Assembly: GCA_046760445.1 (NCBI GenBank)
Contig: JBHIEE010000117.1
Span: 1 to 8,339 of the forward strand
Direction: 5' to 3'
Source of the DNA: JBHIEE01 sp046760445
Lineage (GTDB): Bacteria; Acidobacteriota; Aminicenantia; JdFR-78
DNA: 8,339 nt
Shown: piece by piece, positions 1 through 6,574 of the stretch
How the letters are laid out: each line of letters begins with the position of its first letter
Position numbering within the stretch: the stretch's first letter is position 1
Translations under genes and position numbers: made by a program
Notes under the pieces: generated by a model
What the model was told of the DNA's origin: nothing
Seen by the model: only the letters and a program-made list of their open reading frames with translations
Database searches by the model: none

Positions 1-582
1 ATTCGGACCATCATGGATTCACCAGATGTGATAAAGCTCATCTGTATTGGCCCACTAACCAATATCAAAGTAGCCCTAGATCAAGAGCCTGATATTGTGA
101 AAAATGCTCATTTCATCGGAATGCAGGGCAGTATTTGTCGAGGTTATAATGGTCATGAGGGGATTACAGCTGAATACAATGTGGTCAAGGATATCCCAGC
201 AGCTCAGAAAGTGCTCTCAGCAAATTGGCGTTCGATCACAATTACCCCATTGGATACTTGTGGTCTCATTCGCTTGCAAAGCCGACGCTACCAAGCTGTG
301 AAGAACTGTCGAAATCCCATTACTGCGGCTGTTATTGAAAATTATCATAAATGGAATAAGCCAGATAAGAATTTTGAGAGGGAAAGTACAGTCCTTTTTG
401 ATACGGTGGCCATTTATCTTGCTCTAAGCGAGGAAAATCTAGTAATGAAAGAAATGAAAATCAAGGTTGGCGCTGATGGGAAGATACGAGAAGATAATTC
501 CGGCCGATCAATGAATGTTGCTATCGCTTGGAAAAACCAGAATGCTTTTCTGGATTTCCTTGTAGCTCGATATACGGGATAA
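1..582 (+). CDS. Nucleoside hydrolase (inosine-uridine preferring type), 3' part only
   Basis: This enzyme family hydrolyses the N-glycosidic bond of ribonucleosides to give a free base and ribose, in the cytoplasm. The frame is open from base 1, so the real start and the N-terminal DxDxxxDD calcium/ribose motif lie upstream of the window; the ATG at 13 is internal. Visible family signatures are GPLTNIKVAL (about 20 residues in), AEYNVVKD with the following AA (family AE[FW]N..DPEAA), and ITPLDTCGL. Near the C-terminus the sequence TVLFDTVAIYLAL matches the block that carries the last calcium-ligand Asp. The residue before that Asp is Phe, where the classical protozoan enzymes have the catalytic His; from memory, many bacterial-type homologues also have LFD there. 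Substrate range cannot be read from this fragment. A deaminase acting on nucleosides lies two genes downstream, which fits a purine salvage role. G+C is higher here than in the next genes. Confidence 0.88.
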   Translation: MRTIMDSPDVIKLICIGPLTNIKVALDQEPDIVKNAHFIGMQGSICRGYNGHEGITAEYNVVKDIPAAQKVLSANWRSITITPLDTCGLIRLQSRRYQAVKNCRNPITAAVIENYHKWNKPDKNFERESTVLFDTVAIYLALSEENLVMKEMKIKVGADGKIREDNSGRSMNVAIAWKNQNAFLDFLVARYTG

Positions 583-621
583 ATCGAAAAGAAAGAGATA
601 AATTCTTTTTTCTAATTCGAT
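583..621 (+). terminator. Likely terminator hairpin after the nucleoside hydrolase
   Basis: Directly after the TAA stop, ATCGAA (583-588) pairs with TTCGAT (616-621). The inner A/G-rich and T/C-rich arms can extend the stem imperfectly, and a run of six T lies at 606-611. Position and T-run fit an archaeal terminator; the stem is short, so this is an inference. Confidence 0.4.
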
Positions 622-736
622 ATCATCTACTACTTTATCTATTTGTAAATTATGATTGCATGCTGGACTATTGCGAGTTTAACTTACAAAACTTACAGTT
701 GAGTCAAGTCCATCTGATTTTCAGAGGTATTTAGAT

Positions 737-1551
737 ATGAGGAAGCCGGCGAAAACAAATAATTTGAAATCTATATCTGAACTTATTTCGTTAACTGAAA
801 AAAGGGCTCTAATTACAGGATCCGCCACAGGCATTGGATGTGCAATTGCATATAGATTTGTTGAAGCAGGTGCTGCGTTAGAACTTGTTGATATAAATGA
901 TGAAGGGTTAAAAGTGGTAAAAGAAGAGCTTTCCCAGTTCGATTTAGAAATAAACTTGCACAATGTAGATCTTTCCAAAAAAGAGGATATTGATAGTTTA
1001 TGGGAGAAGTTGACGAGAAAAGAACTAGATATTCTGGTAAACAATGCGGGAGTATATCCTTTTCAGGACTTCTTAGAAGGTGATGAACCCTTTTTGGAGA
1101 AGATATTGGGGATTAATTTGAATTCAGTTTGTTGGATGTGCCAGAATTTTATAAAACGACAATTAAAGACGGGAGGAGTAATAATCAATGTTGGGTCAAT
1201 TGAGGCGATATTACCATTCGAGAAAGATCTAACCATTATATTATGAGTAAGGCAGGAGTCCTTGCGATCACAAGAGCGTTAGCTAAAGAATATGGCAAAT
1301 ATGGATTTCGAGTTAATGTAATTATACCTGGAGGAATAATAACTCCTGGAGTTAAATACGTTGCAAAAGAAATTTTCAAGCTTAAATTAGGTCGAATAAA
1401 ATCAGGAATCGAGTTTAAGACAAGATTACTGCTTGGACGATTTGGGCAACCAGATGAAGTAGCCCAGATAGCGTTGGTATTATCTAGTGAATTATCTAGT
1501 TATGTCCATGGAGCGTTTATCCCGGTTGGTGGCGGATTCTTATCTGCCTAG
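737..1551 (+). pseudogene. Short-chain dehydrogenase/reductase (SDR) split by a -1 frameshift
   Basis: This would be an NAD(P)-dependent oxidoreductase with a Rossmann fold. The first part (737-1246) starts at ATG 737 with AGAGGT at 723-728. It has an N-terminal extension of about 20 residues, then the cofactor motif TGSATGIG (residues 27-34), Asp52 at the end of beta-2 (suggesting NAD preference), NNAG (102-105) and the catalytic Ser in NVGSIEA (Ser154). It then runs into a TGA at 1244-1246. The rest lies in another frame: from 1234 it reads H-Y-I-M-S-K, which is the catalytic YxxxK, followed by AGVLAITRALAKEYG, PGGIITPG and the usual SDR C-terminus. One extra C in the run at 1233-1234 would restore D-L-T-H-Y-I-M-S-K and an enzyme of 271 residues. 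As written, neither half could be active alone. The cause may be a real mutation or a sequence error. The 19-base gap to the deaminase gene suggests co-transcription. The substrate is unknown. Confidence 0.87.
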
Positions 1552-1570
1552 AAGAAAATTTGTGTGTTGA

Positions 1571-2635
1571 ATGAATAGCAGGACTATGATCGACATGATT
1601 AATAGAAACAAGTTTGAGAAAATAATAAGAGAAATGCCCAAAACGGAACTTCATCTCCATTTGGAAGGAGCCATCCCGTTGGAGACGCTGTATGAGCTCA
1701 TCCAACATGATGGTGATAATCCATCAATAAAATCGATTGATGATTTGGAAAAAAAACTAACCTATACCGATTTTGCACATTTCATTGATGTATGGACTTG
1801 GATGACTACTTTAATCAAAGAAGAAAAAGATTTTCAAGAAATAGCCTATCAAGTACTGCGTAATCTTAACGAACAGAATGTTAAATATGTTGAAGCATTT
1901 TATTCTCCAGGAGATTACTGGAGACAGGGTTTATCCGTCCAAAAGATCACAGAATACATGATTAAAGGGAAAGAAAGAGCATACAACGATTTTGGTATTC
2001 GAAGCGAATTGATTGTGGATCTCATAAGGAATCATGGACCAGATGTAGGCATGCAACGTTTAGATGAAGTTACTCCCTATTTGGGTAAAGGGGTCATAGG
2101 TATTGGTCTTGGAGGATCTGAACAAAAATGCCCAGCACATCCATATGCTTACGTTTACAAAGAAGCGAAACGGCGAGGCTTCAGACTTACCGCCCATGCT
2201 GGGGAAGCAGATGGTGCAAACTCGATATGGGCAGCATTAAGAAAATTAGGATGTGAACGGATTGGTCATGGTGTAAGAGCAAAAGAGGATCCACATCTTA
2301 TCTCGTTTCTTAAGGAACGACAAATTCCATTAGAAATATGTGTAGTTAGCAACGTGAAGACGAAAGTGTGTGAGTCTGTGGAGAGTCATCCTATTAAACA
2401 ATACTATGAAGATGGACTAATGGTAACTGTGAACTCTGATGATCCCACAATGTTCAATACCACTATTACACAAGAATACCTAATGATCGCGCAGAAACTA
2501 AATTTCACAGTAAATGACATCAAACAGCTGACAATAAACGGTATCGAAGCCTCATTCATGTCTGAGAATGACAAAGAAACTATGAAAGCTAAATTTGCTA
2601 GGGAATGGCATCAATTAAGAGATGATAAGGGATGA
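1571..2635 (+). CDS. Adenosine deaminase family protein
   Basis: This is a zinc-dependent amidohydrolase of the adenosine/adenine/AMP deaminase family, 354 residues, close to the usual 330-360. It would remove the 6-amino group of adenosine or a related purine in the cytoplasm. The metal and catalytic residues are all visible: HLH (His28, His30) in TELHLHLEGA, HAGE (His209, Glu212), IGHG (His233) and NSDDP (Asp290, Asp291). The substrate loop reads GIGLGGSE (177-184) instead of the GIDLAGDE of classical adenosine deaminase, and the SN motif reads CVVSN instead of CPTSN. The exact substrate (adenosine, adenine, a modified purine or an aminofutalosine-like compound) is therefore open. The start is uncertain: ATG 1571, 1586 and 1595 are all in frame, and AGGA at 1580-1583 would best serve ATG 1595. 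It follows the broken SDR by 19 bases, and a nucleoside hydrolase lies further upstream, which supports nucleoside catabolism. Confidence 0.9.
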   Translation: MNSRTMIDMINRNKFEKIIREMPKTELHLHLEGAIPLETLYELIQHDGDNPSIKSIDDLEKKLTYTDFAHFIDVWTWMTTLIKEEKDFQEIAYQVLRNLNEQNVKYVEAFYSPGDYWRQGLSVQKITEYMIKGKERAYNDFGIRSELIVDLIRNHGPDVGMQRLDEVTPYLGKGVIGIGLGGSEQKCPAHPYAYVYKEAKRRGFRLTAHAGEADGANSIWAALRKLGCERIGHGVRAKEDPHLISFLKERQIPLEICVVSNVKTKVCESVESHPIKQYYEDGLMVTVNSDDPTMFNTTITQEYLMIAQKLNFTVNDIKQLTINGIEASFMSENDKETMKAKFAREWHQLRDDKG

Positions 2636-2736
2636 TACTATCAAACATGTGAATAAATTGAAATAACAATAATGTAAGTTTATTTCTTATAGGCTTATTT
2701 GCTCAAAACACAGCCCTTCAAAGGATATTGGATTAA

Positions 2737-3888
2737 ATGTCTCGATATTTTTTTAATATGTGGTCCATTCCGTATTTCTTTTCATTTTTCGTTAGTTTTG
2801 TTATTACATTACTTTTATTTTCAAAGAAACGAGCAGATAAACAGATTCAATTATATATATTTTCTCAATTCTTTGTCGCACTTCTGTCTTTTGCAGCGGC
2901 ATTAGCTACAAATAGTTTAGATCCAAATATCTGGGTTATTTGGTCCGCTATTAATCTCATCGCATCAACTTGTGCAACTGCAACCACATATCATTTCTCA
3001 TATATATTTCTGAAAAATAGCTCAATATTTGAGAAGAAGAAACTGGTTGTTATTTATTCAGTACCATTATTTTATATCTCAATTTATTTAATAAACTCTA
3101 AATGGATTTATCCCAACGTAGGTGAAACTGAATATTCCCTTTTTGGGCTCTATGGGGGTATTGAAGCTACGTCCTTCAGTTCCCTCCTATTCCTTTTCTT
3201 TTACATTTACATAGGATTGATGGCGACTTTAGCCACTATCAACTTCTTTCGGATGTTCAGACAGAATGTAGATCTAGAATTGAGGCGACGTGCTGCATAT
3301 TTTGTTTTATCGAGCTTAATTCCTGCCATTTTACTAAATCTGACTATCTTTTTATCGTTATTTGTTGAAAAATATCACCCAAAATTAGAATTTACTATTG
3401 TATCTCTTTCAATCTCTGGAGCTATAATTGCTTATGGAATTCTGAAGGATAAGCTTTTTGATATTGATGTAATTGTTTCGAAAAGTGTTCAGTATACACT
3501 ATTGAACATAGGTCTTGCCTGGATCTTTATTTTAAGCAGAGAAACATTGATCTCCCTAATTTCGGATCTCTTATTCAGTGGGAATCAGGTAGCAACTCTA
3601 TTGGCCGGATTTATTGTGGTTACGGCTCTTGTTCCGATCAAAGGTACCACTTCTAGCCTTACTACTAAATTATTCCCCCATACACGCGTTGACACGCTTC
3701 CTACAACCCGCGATCTCGAAATTTATCAAAAGCAACTAGAGTTCGTGTGGACAAGTGATAATATCACTGAACAAGAACGCAAGGAGCGAAAGTTAATGTT
3801 AAATGCATTAAGAACCGTTTTGGGAATTTCAATGAAAGATCATGAGTTGATGGAGTGCAAAGTACTTGATAACCGCAAGAAACAATAA
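2737..3888 (+). CDS. Membrane protein of the 7TM histidine-kinase input type, without a kinase domain
   Basis: This 383-residue polytopic protein has about nine hydrophobic segments, at residues 11-29, 39-58, 66-91, 102-120, 147-171, 186-210, 218-235, 252-270 and 285-301. The first seven resemble the 7TM input module found at the N-terminus of many bacterial and some archaeal histidine kinases. The hallmark junction after helix 7 is present: AYGILKDKLFDIDVIVSKS (232-250), followed by YTLL. Those proteins then have two more helices and a kinase or other output domain. Here only about 80 soluble residues follow, with no H-box, N-box or GATPase motif. The tail (about 343-372) is a charged helical stretch, ITEQERKERKLMLNALR then LGIS and HE. 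It could be an orphan receptor that works through a partner protein, or a shortened relative. The start at ATG 2737 has a weak AAAGGA at 2719-2724; ATG 2758 is an alternative. No signal peptide beyond the first helix is seen. Confidence 0.72.
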   Translation: MSRYFFNMWSIPYFFSFFVSFVITLLLFSKKRADKQIQLYIFSQFFVALLSFAAALATNSLDPNIWVIWSAINLIASTCATATTYHFSYIFLKNSSIFEKKKLVVIYSVPLFYISIYLINSKWIYPNVGETEYSLFGLYGGIEATSFSSLLFLFFYIYIGLMATLATINFFRMFRQNVDLELRRRAAYFVLSSLIPAILLNLTIFLSLFVEKYHPKLEFTIVSLSISGAIIAYGILKDKLFDIDVIVSKSVQYTLLNIGLAWIFILSRETLISLISDLLFSGNQVATLLAGFIVVTALVPIKGTTSSLTTKLFPHTRVDTLPTTRDLEIYQKQLEFVWTSDNITEQERKERKLMLNALRTVLGISMKDHELMECKVLDNRKKQ

Positions 3889-3902
3889 TTTTCGGAGATC
3901 TA

Positions 3903-3934
3903 GGAGATGTGGCTCCCGTTTATTCCTATTTTTT
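3903..3934 (+). terminator. Possible terminator between convergent genes
   Basis: GGAG (3903-3906) can pair with CTCC (3913-3916) over a six-base loop, and a run of six T follows at 3929-3934. It lies just after the membrane-protein gene and before the end of the convergent HAD gene. The stem has only four pairs, so the call rests mostly on position and the T-run. Confidence 0.32.
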
Positions 3935-3954
3935 GGATTAGATGCTCAATAAAT

Positions 3955-4584
3955 TCAAAAATTATCCAAACAGTCTTCCAATTCCTGTAAGTCTTTGATA
4001 ATAAATTGTCCGCTTTCCGTGCCAGTTCTATCCAAATATAAACTTTTAATGCCTATGCTTTGTGGAGCAATGAAGTCTAATTCCCAATCATCTCCAACGT
4101 GTACAAGGGTTTCCGGTTCAATTTTTAATACCTTATAGATCCTTTCATAGAATTGGGGAGTCTTCCTCTCCCGATGATCTAATGACGCGAAAATTTGTTT
4201 GAAATAATGCCTGAATGGCTTTATAATAAGTTCAATAATATTTGTTAGACCACCACTAGTAATAATCAACTCATAGTTTTGACTTAAGGTTACTAGCACT
4301 GATGATACCTCTGGATAAAATCTCACTTTATCAATATGGTCTCGAAAAACCTCAAGTGGATCTCCATCCAAATTGAAATGTTCAAACCAATATTCAGGTA
4401 TATACCATCGGATATCGTTGCTTCCAATACGATTATATTCCCTTAAAACATAATTTTGTGCTTCTTCAAAGTTTATGCCTCGTTTGATAGCATAAAGTTG
4501 AGGAATCTCTACCTTCCAAACATAGTTCCCATATTGGTCATCAATAAGAGTGCCACCAATATCAAGGGAGACAACTTTTATCAT
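3955..4584 (-). CDS. HAD-superfamily hydrolase (probable phosphatase-like, subfamily IA)
   Basis: HAD enzymes transfer phosphoryl groups through a covalent aspartyl intermediate. At 209 residues it has the usual size. Motif I is LDIGGTL (nucleophile Asp8), motif II is LIITSGG (Thr109/Ser110), motif III is Lys141 in RERKTPQFY, and motif IV is HVGDDWELD (Asp165, Asp166, Asp170). An alpha-helical cap (about 15-90) sits between motifs I and II, as in subfamily IA. The second Asp of the usual DxD is Gly (DIG), so the normal acid/base residue is missing. This is known in other HAD members but leaves phosphatase activity in question. I chose the start at 4584 rather than the in-frame ATG at 4656: the extra 24 residues look unrelated to HAD proteins, and a TATA-like box lies inside that stretch. 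The gene converges on the membrane-protein gene and is probably transcribed alone. The substrate is unknown. Confidence 0.85.
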   Translation of the reverse strand: MIKVVSLDIGGTLIDDQYGNYVWKVEIPQLYAIKRGINFEEAQNYVLREYNRIGSNDIRWYIPEYWFEHFNLDGDPLEVFRDHIDKVRFYPEVSSVLVTLSQNYELIITSGGLTNIIELIIKPFRHYFKQIFASLDHRERKTPQFYERIYKVLKIEPETLVHVGDDWELDFIAPQSIGIKSLYLDRTGTESGQFIIKDLQELEDCLDNF

Positions 4585-4610
4585 ATAATCTTGCTCTTTT
4601 GTATTGAATG

Positions 4611-4620
4611 AAAAATAAAA
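4611..4620 (-). promoter_or_regulatory. TATA-like box of the HAD gene
   Basis: On the minus strand this reads TTTTATTTTT, centred about 30 bases before the chosen ATG at 4584. This is the spacing expected for an archaeal promoter with a very short leader. The region is AT-rich throughout, so chance similarity is possible. Confidence 0.3.
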
Positions 4621-5093
4621 AACTAAAATACACTTCAAATCTTGGGATAGCAGCAACTACTTAATTATATTTAATTAAATTCGCGGTGATAGTTAAATAT
4701 TATTTAATTTTCTTTAATATAAAGGTGTAACTTGAATCACTTAGCAAAGTAGAGTACTATGGAGCAGAAGAAGGGAACTATGGCTGTTTATTGTCACATT
4801 AAACCCAATAAAGCAGCTTTTTGAGGGGGTTAATGATCAGGATGTGCTCTTAACTTTAGCAAGGCAGAAAATGTACACATTATAATCCTTTACATTAGTC
4901 ATTATATAGAAAACGCACTATAAGTGTGAAATCTAGCAAGAAAAATAATTTTCGGCTGTGTAATACGTTACAAATCATCGAGTGAGAATGAATGATATGT
5001 AAGAGAACTAATTGCTTCAAATTTTATATAGATCTTTTAATTGTTATCAAGTTTTCACCGAAAATAGTTTTACTACTCAGAGGTGTAAATTAA
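4621..5093. other. Long AT-rich stretch without a convincing gene
   Basis: This is most of the 575-base gap between two divergent genes. The only start-to-stop frames I noticed are very short. One at 4759-4824 codes for 21 residues (begins MEQKKGTMAVYCHIKPNKAA) and has no good ribosome site. AGGTGTAA occurs twice (4723-4730 and 5081-5088). ATTTTCGG (4948-4955) and CCGAAAAT (5058-5065) form a distant inverted pair. Stems that would suggest a tRNA or a known riboswitch were not found by eye. It may hold a degraded gene, a small RNA or only promoter DNA. Confidence 0.5.
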
Positions 5094-5103
5094 GTTTAAA
5101 TAG
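5094..5103 (+). promoter_or_regulatory. TATA-like box of the first small paralogue
   Basis: GTTTAAATAG contains an archaeal-type TATA core (TTTAAATA at 5095-5102). Transcription would be expected to begin about 25 bases further on, near 5125-5130, leaving a leader of about 30 bases before the TTG at 5160. Confidence 0.35.
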
Positions 5104-5110
5104 TAATCTT

Positions 5111-5124
5111 TGCAAATGATTGCA
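5111..5124. promoter_or_regulatory. Small palindrome between TATA box and start, possible operator
   Basis: TGCAA (5111-5115) and TTGCA (5120-5124) form a perfect inverted repeat with a four-base centre. It lies just downstream of the TATA-like box, where many archaeal repressors bind to block polymerase. It is short enough to arise by chance. Confidence 0.25.
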
Positions 5125-5159
5125 CCTTTTTGTATTTTACATGAAGGATGGATTAATCC

Positions 5160-5441
5160 TTGTTTAAACATGGAGTTGCAATGATTCAACAGACCATCGA
5201 TTTATTATTTGAAGAAGAAAGCGGTGAAATGTTAATATTAGATGGCATTTTTAATGCTTTGTGGGTCTTGGCGCAAGAATTTCAAGTCCCTCTCACAGAA
5301 ATTGCTAGAATTATCTTTGAAACACAGGAACGGAAAAAAATCAAGAAAGGAGTGATTGCTGCTCGCTTAATGGAGCTTATACGAGCTTCAAGAGAGGGAA
5401 AACCATTATCGGGCGCAATTGAAGATTCCTCCGTCTTCTAA
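5160..5441 (+). CDS. Small helical protein of unknown family, copy 1 of a paralogous pair
   Basis: I do not recognise this family. The protein has 93 residues from TTG 5160, or 86 from ATG 5181. An in-frame TAA at 5154-5156 excludes any earlier start. TTG has AAGGATGG (5144-5151) ahead of it, and ATG 5181 has GGAG (5172-5175). The sequence is almost wholly helical by composition, soluble and rich in charge: an N-terminal helix (MIQQTIDLLFEEE), a helix through FNALWVLAQEFQV, the segment IARIIFETQERKKIKKG, then ARLMELIRASREGKPL. No cysteine cluster, membrane segment or catalytic motif is seen. The second copy at 6257-6574 aligns without gaps over 90 residues with 60 identities. The strongest block is FETQERKK..KGVI.ARL.EL.R..REGKPL, and only the last ten residues differ strongly. 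The basic ERKK patch and size could suit a nucleic-acid or protein adaptor, but this is a guess. Confidence 0.8.
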   Translation: MFKHGVAMIQQTIDLLFEEESGEMLILDGIFNALWVLAQEFQVPLTEIARIIFETQERKKIKKGVIAARLMELIRASREGKPLSGAIEDSSVF

Positions 5442-5444
5442 TTC

Positions 5445-5461
5445 AAAAAATGACATTTTTT
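5445..5461. terminator. Symmetrical A6/T6 hairpin, probable two-way terminator
   Basis: AAAAAATGACATTTTTT is a perfect six-pair stem with a five-base loop, and it gives a T6 run on either strand. It begins three bases after the stop of the first paralogue and ends 13 bases before the stop of the convergent methyltransferase. That is the place for a shared terminator. Confidence 0.5.
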
Positions 5462-5474
5462 ACTCCTTTAAATG

Positions 5475-6071
5475 TTATTTTTTCTTGGGCTTCTCAAGAA
5501 CCAGAAATTTTTGTTCTTTTCTTGTTCCAACTCCATCAATAATTAACCCACCCAGAAATCCAACTGAAGAAAATACTTGTGTTGAAATCTTTAATTCTAA
5601 ATCTGATTGGGGATAATATTCAAAAATGGCTCTCCCTCCTGGTTTTAAAATTCGAAATATTTCGCTTGCTACCTTGGTATAATTATTTCTTACTTCCTTC
5701 TTTGTTTTGGATTTTTCTGCAACAAAATTTAAAGCAGAAATGGAGATGCTACCGTCAAGATAATTACTTTTAATCCCAATATATCTCATATCTGCGATTA
5801 TCGTTTCAAATCCTTTTTTTTGGGCTAATTTAATCATTTCTTTTGATAAATCCAGACCTATAACAATATGACCTTCGTTTTTTATAATCTCTGTAGACCA
5901 GCCAGTCCCACACCCGATATCAAGGATGAAAGCTTTTTTTTCTAAATCAAGAAGTTCTAATGCTCTAGTAGTTGTCGTAGTTTTTATTCGTTTAAGACCT
6001 CGTCGTCGCTCATAAACTTGGGCCTTTTCTCCCATATAATCATTTAAAACGGGGATTTTTTTTCGTCCCAT
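5475..6071 (-). CDS. Bud23-like class I SAM-dependent methyltransferase, probable small-subunit rRNA (guanine-N7) methyltransferase
   Basis: The protein of 198 residues has the class I fold: motif I LDIGCGTG (50-57), the acidic ribose-binding Asp74 in IGLDLS, IIADM (91-95), and LKPGGRAIF (142-150). Several blocks match the Bud23/WBSCR22 family rather than generic methyltransferases: RALELLDL (36-43), GHIVIGLDLSKEM (67-79), DGSISISAL (106-114), IFEYYPQS (149-156) and GFLGGLIIDG (171-180) followed by a basic stretch and FLVL. In yeast and human this enzyme makes m7G in 18S rRNA and needs the partner Trm112; an equivalent 16S rRNA role here is inferred. It ends at EKPKKK, so the basic C-terminal extension of eukaryotic Bud23 is absent. 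The residues after the SISAL block are NFV where eukaryotes have QWL. The start at 6071 is well supported by AGGAG on the minus strand (6079-6083, seven-base spacer). It is convergent with copy 1 and divergent from copy 2 of the small paralogues. Confidence 0.8.
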   Translation of the reverse strand: MGRKKIPVLNDYMGEKAQVYERRRGLKRIKTTTTTRALELLDLEKKAFILDIGCGTGWSTEIIKNEGHIVIGLDLSKEMIKLAQKKGFETIIADMRYIGIKSNYLDGSISISALNFVAEKSKTKKEVRNNYTKVASEIFRILKPGGRAIFEYYPQSDLELKISTQVFSSVGFLGGLIIDGVGTRKEQKFLVLEKPKKK

Positions 6072-6256
6072 TGTTGTTCTCCTATTAATGAATTAGAGAT
6101 TCTTATATTGTTATTCGAAGAATAGGTTGTATTTTCTTTAATATATATCCAGAGAACACTTGCATTTAAGTAGCATAGTACAGGAAAGTTGTAGCTACGA
6201 ATTCTTACTGAATCAAAGGATCCGTACAGCCCCTTATAGATATTAGCAAAAATTAC

Positions 6257-6574
6257 ATGTTCAATATCAACAAAGGATGTAGGGATTTAAATTTGCAAGA
6301 ACATGGACTATCAATGATTCGTCAAACAATTGAACTATTGTTTGACGAAGAACGCAGTGAAATGTTAATGTTAGACGGTCTTTTTAACGCTCTTTGGAGT
6401 CTAGCCCAAGGATTTCAGGTTTCCCCAGACGAAATTGCAAAAATTATCTTTGAAACCCAAGAACGGAAAAAATTCAGGAAGGGAGTGATTGTCGCACGCC
6501 TACTGGAGCTTTTGCGTCATTTAAGAGAAGGTAAACCTTTACCTAGTGTTATTGACGAATTACCTGTGATATAA
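6257..6574 (+). CDS. Small helical protein of unknown family, copy 2 of a paralogous pair
   Basis: This is the paralogue of the protein at 5160-5441, with the same order of helices and the near-invariant block IIFETQERKK..KGVI.ARL.EL. The many silent differences in conserved codons (for example GATGGC against GACGGT) indicate an old duplication kept by selection on the protein. From ATG 6257 it has 105 residues, but similarity to copy 1 begins only at the TTG 6293 (QEHGLSMI against FKHGVAMI). AAGGATG precedes that TTG in both copies (6273-6279 here, 5144-5150 there), and AGGGAT (6281-6286) is also well placed. The true start may therefore be TTG 6293, or ATG 6314. The coordinates given are the longest ATG form, for which I see no ribosome site. 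It lies 185 bases from the divergent methyltransferase gene. Function unknown. Confidence 0.8.
   Translation: MFNINKGCRDLNLQEHGLSMIRQTIELLFDEERSEMLMLDGLFNALWSLAQGFQVSPDEIAKIIFETQERKKFRKGVIVARLLELLRHLREGKPLPSVIDELPVI

Noticed and set aside
721..1044. Open frame on the minus strand opposite the SDR
   Set aside because: It is a shadow of a clear SDR coding frame, is Ser/Phe-rich as antisense frames often are, and has no family motif.
1226..1251. Programmed -1 frameshifting in the SDR
   Set aside because: No X-XXY-YYZ slippery site, and I saw no strong stem after it; SDR genes are not known to use this.
4585..4656. 24-residue N-terminal extension of the HAD protein from the ATG at 4656
   Set aside because: It is hydrophobic and unlike HAD N-termini, which begin just before the DxGGT strand; a TATA-like box lies inside it.
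4759..4824. 21-codon frame with CHIKPNKAA, and an open -frame continuation to about 4885
   Set aside because: It is too short, lacks a second metal-binding pair and a good ribosome site, and the continuation needs a frame change. It is mentioned only as part of the unexplained gap.
3884..4955. AATAATTTTCGG present at 3884-3895 and 4944-4955
   Set aside because: A 12-base AT-rich match is expected by chance in a window of this size, and the flanks do not match.
5419..5773. Plus-strand open frames overlapping the methyltransferase
   Set aside because: They lie antisense to a well-supported methyltransferase and show no motif.
6072..6256. tRNA or other structured RNA in the gap before copy 2
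   Set aside because: I found no T-loop or anticodon-arm pattern and no long stem; only scattered short palindromes.
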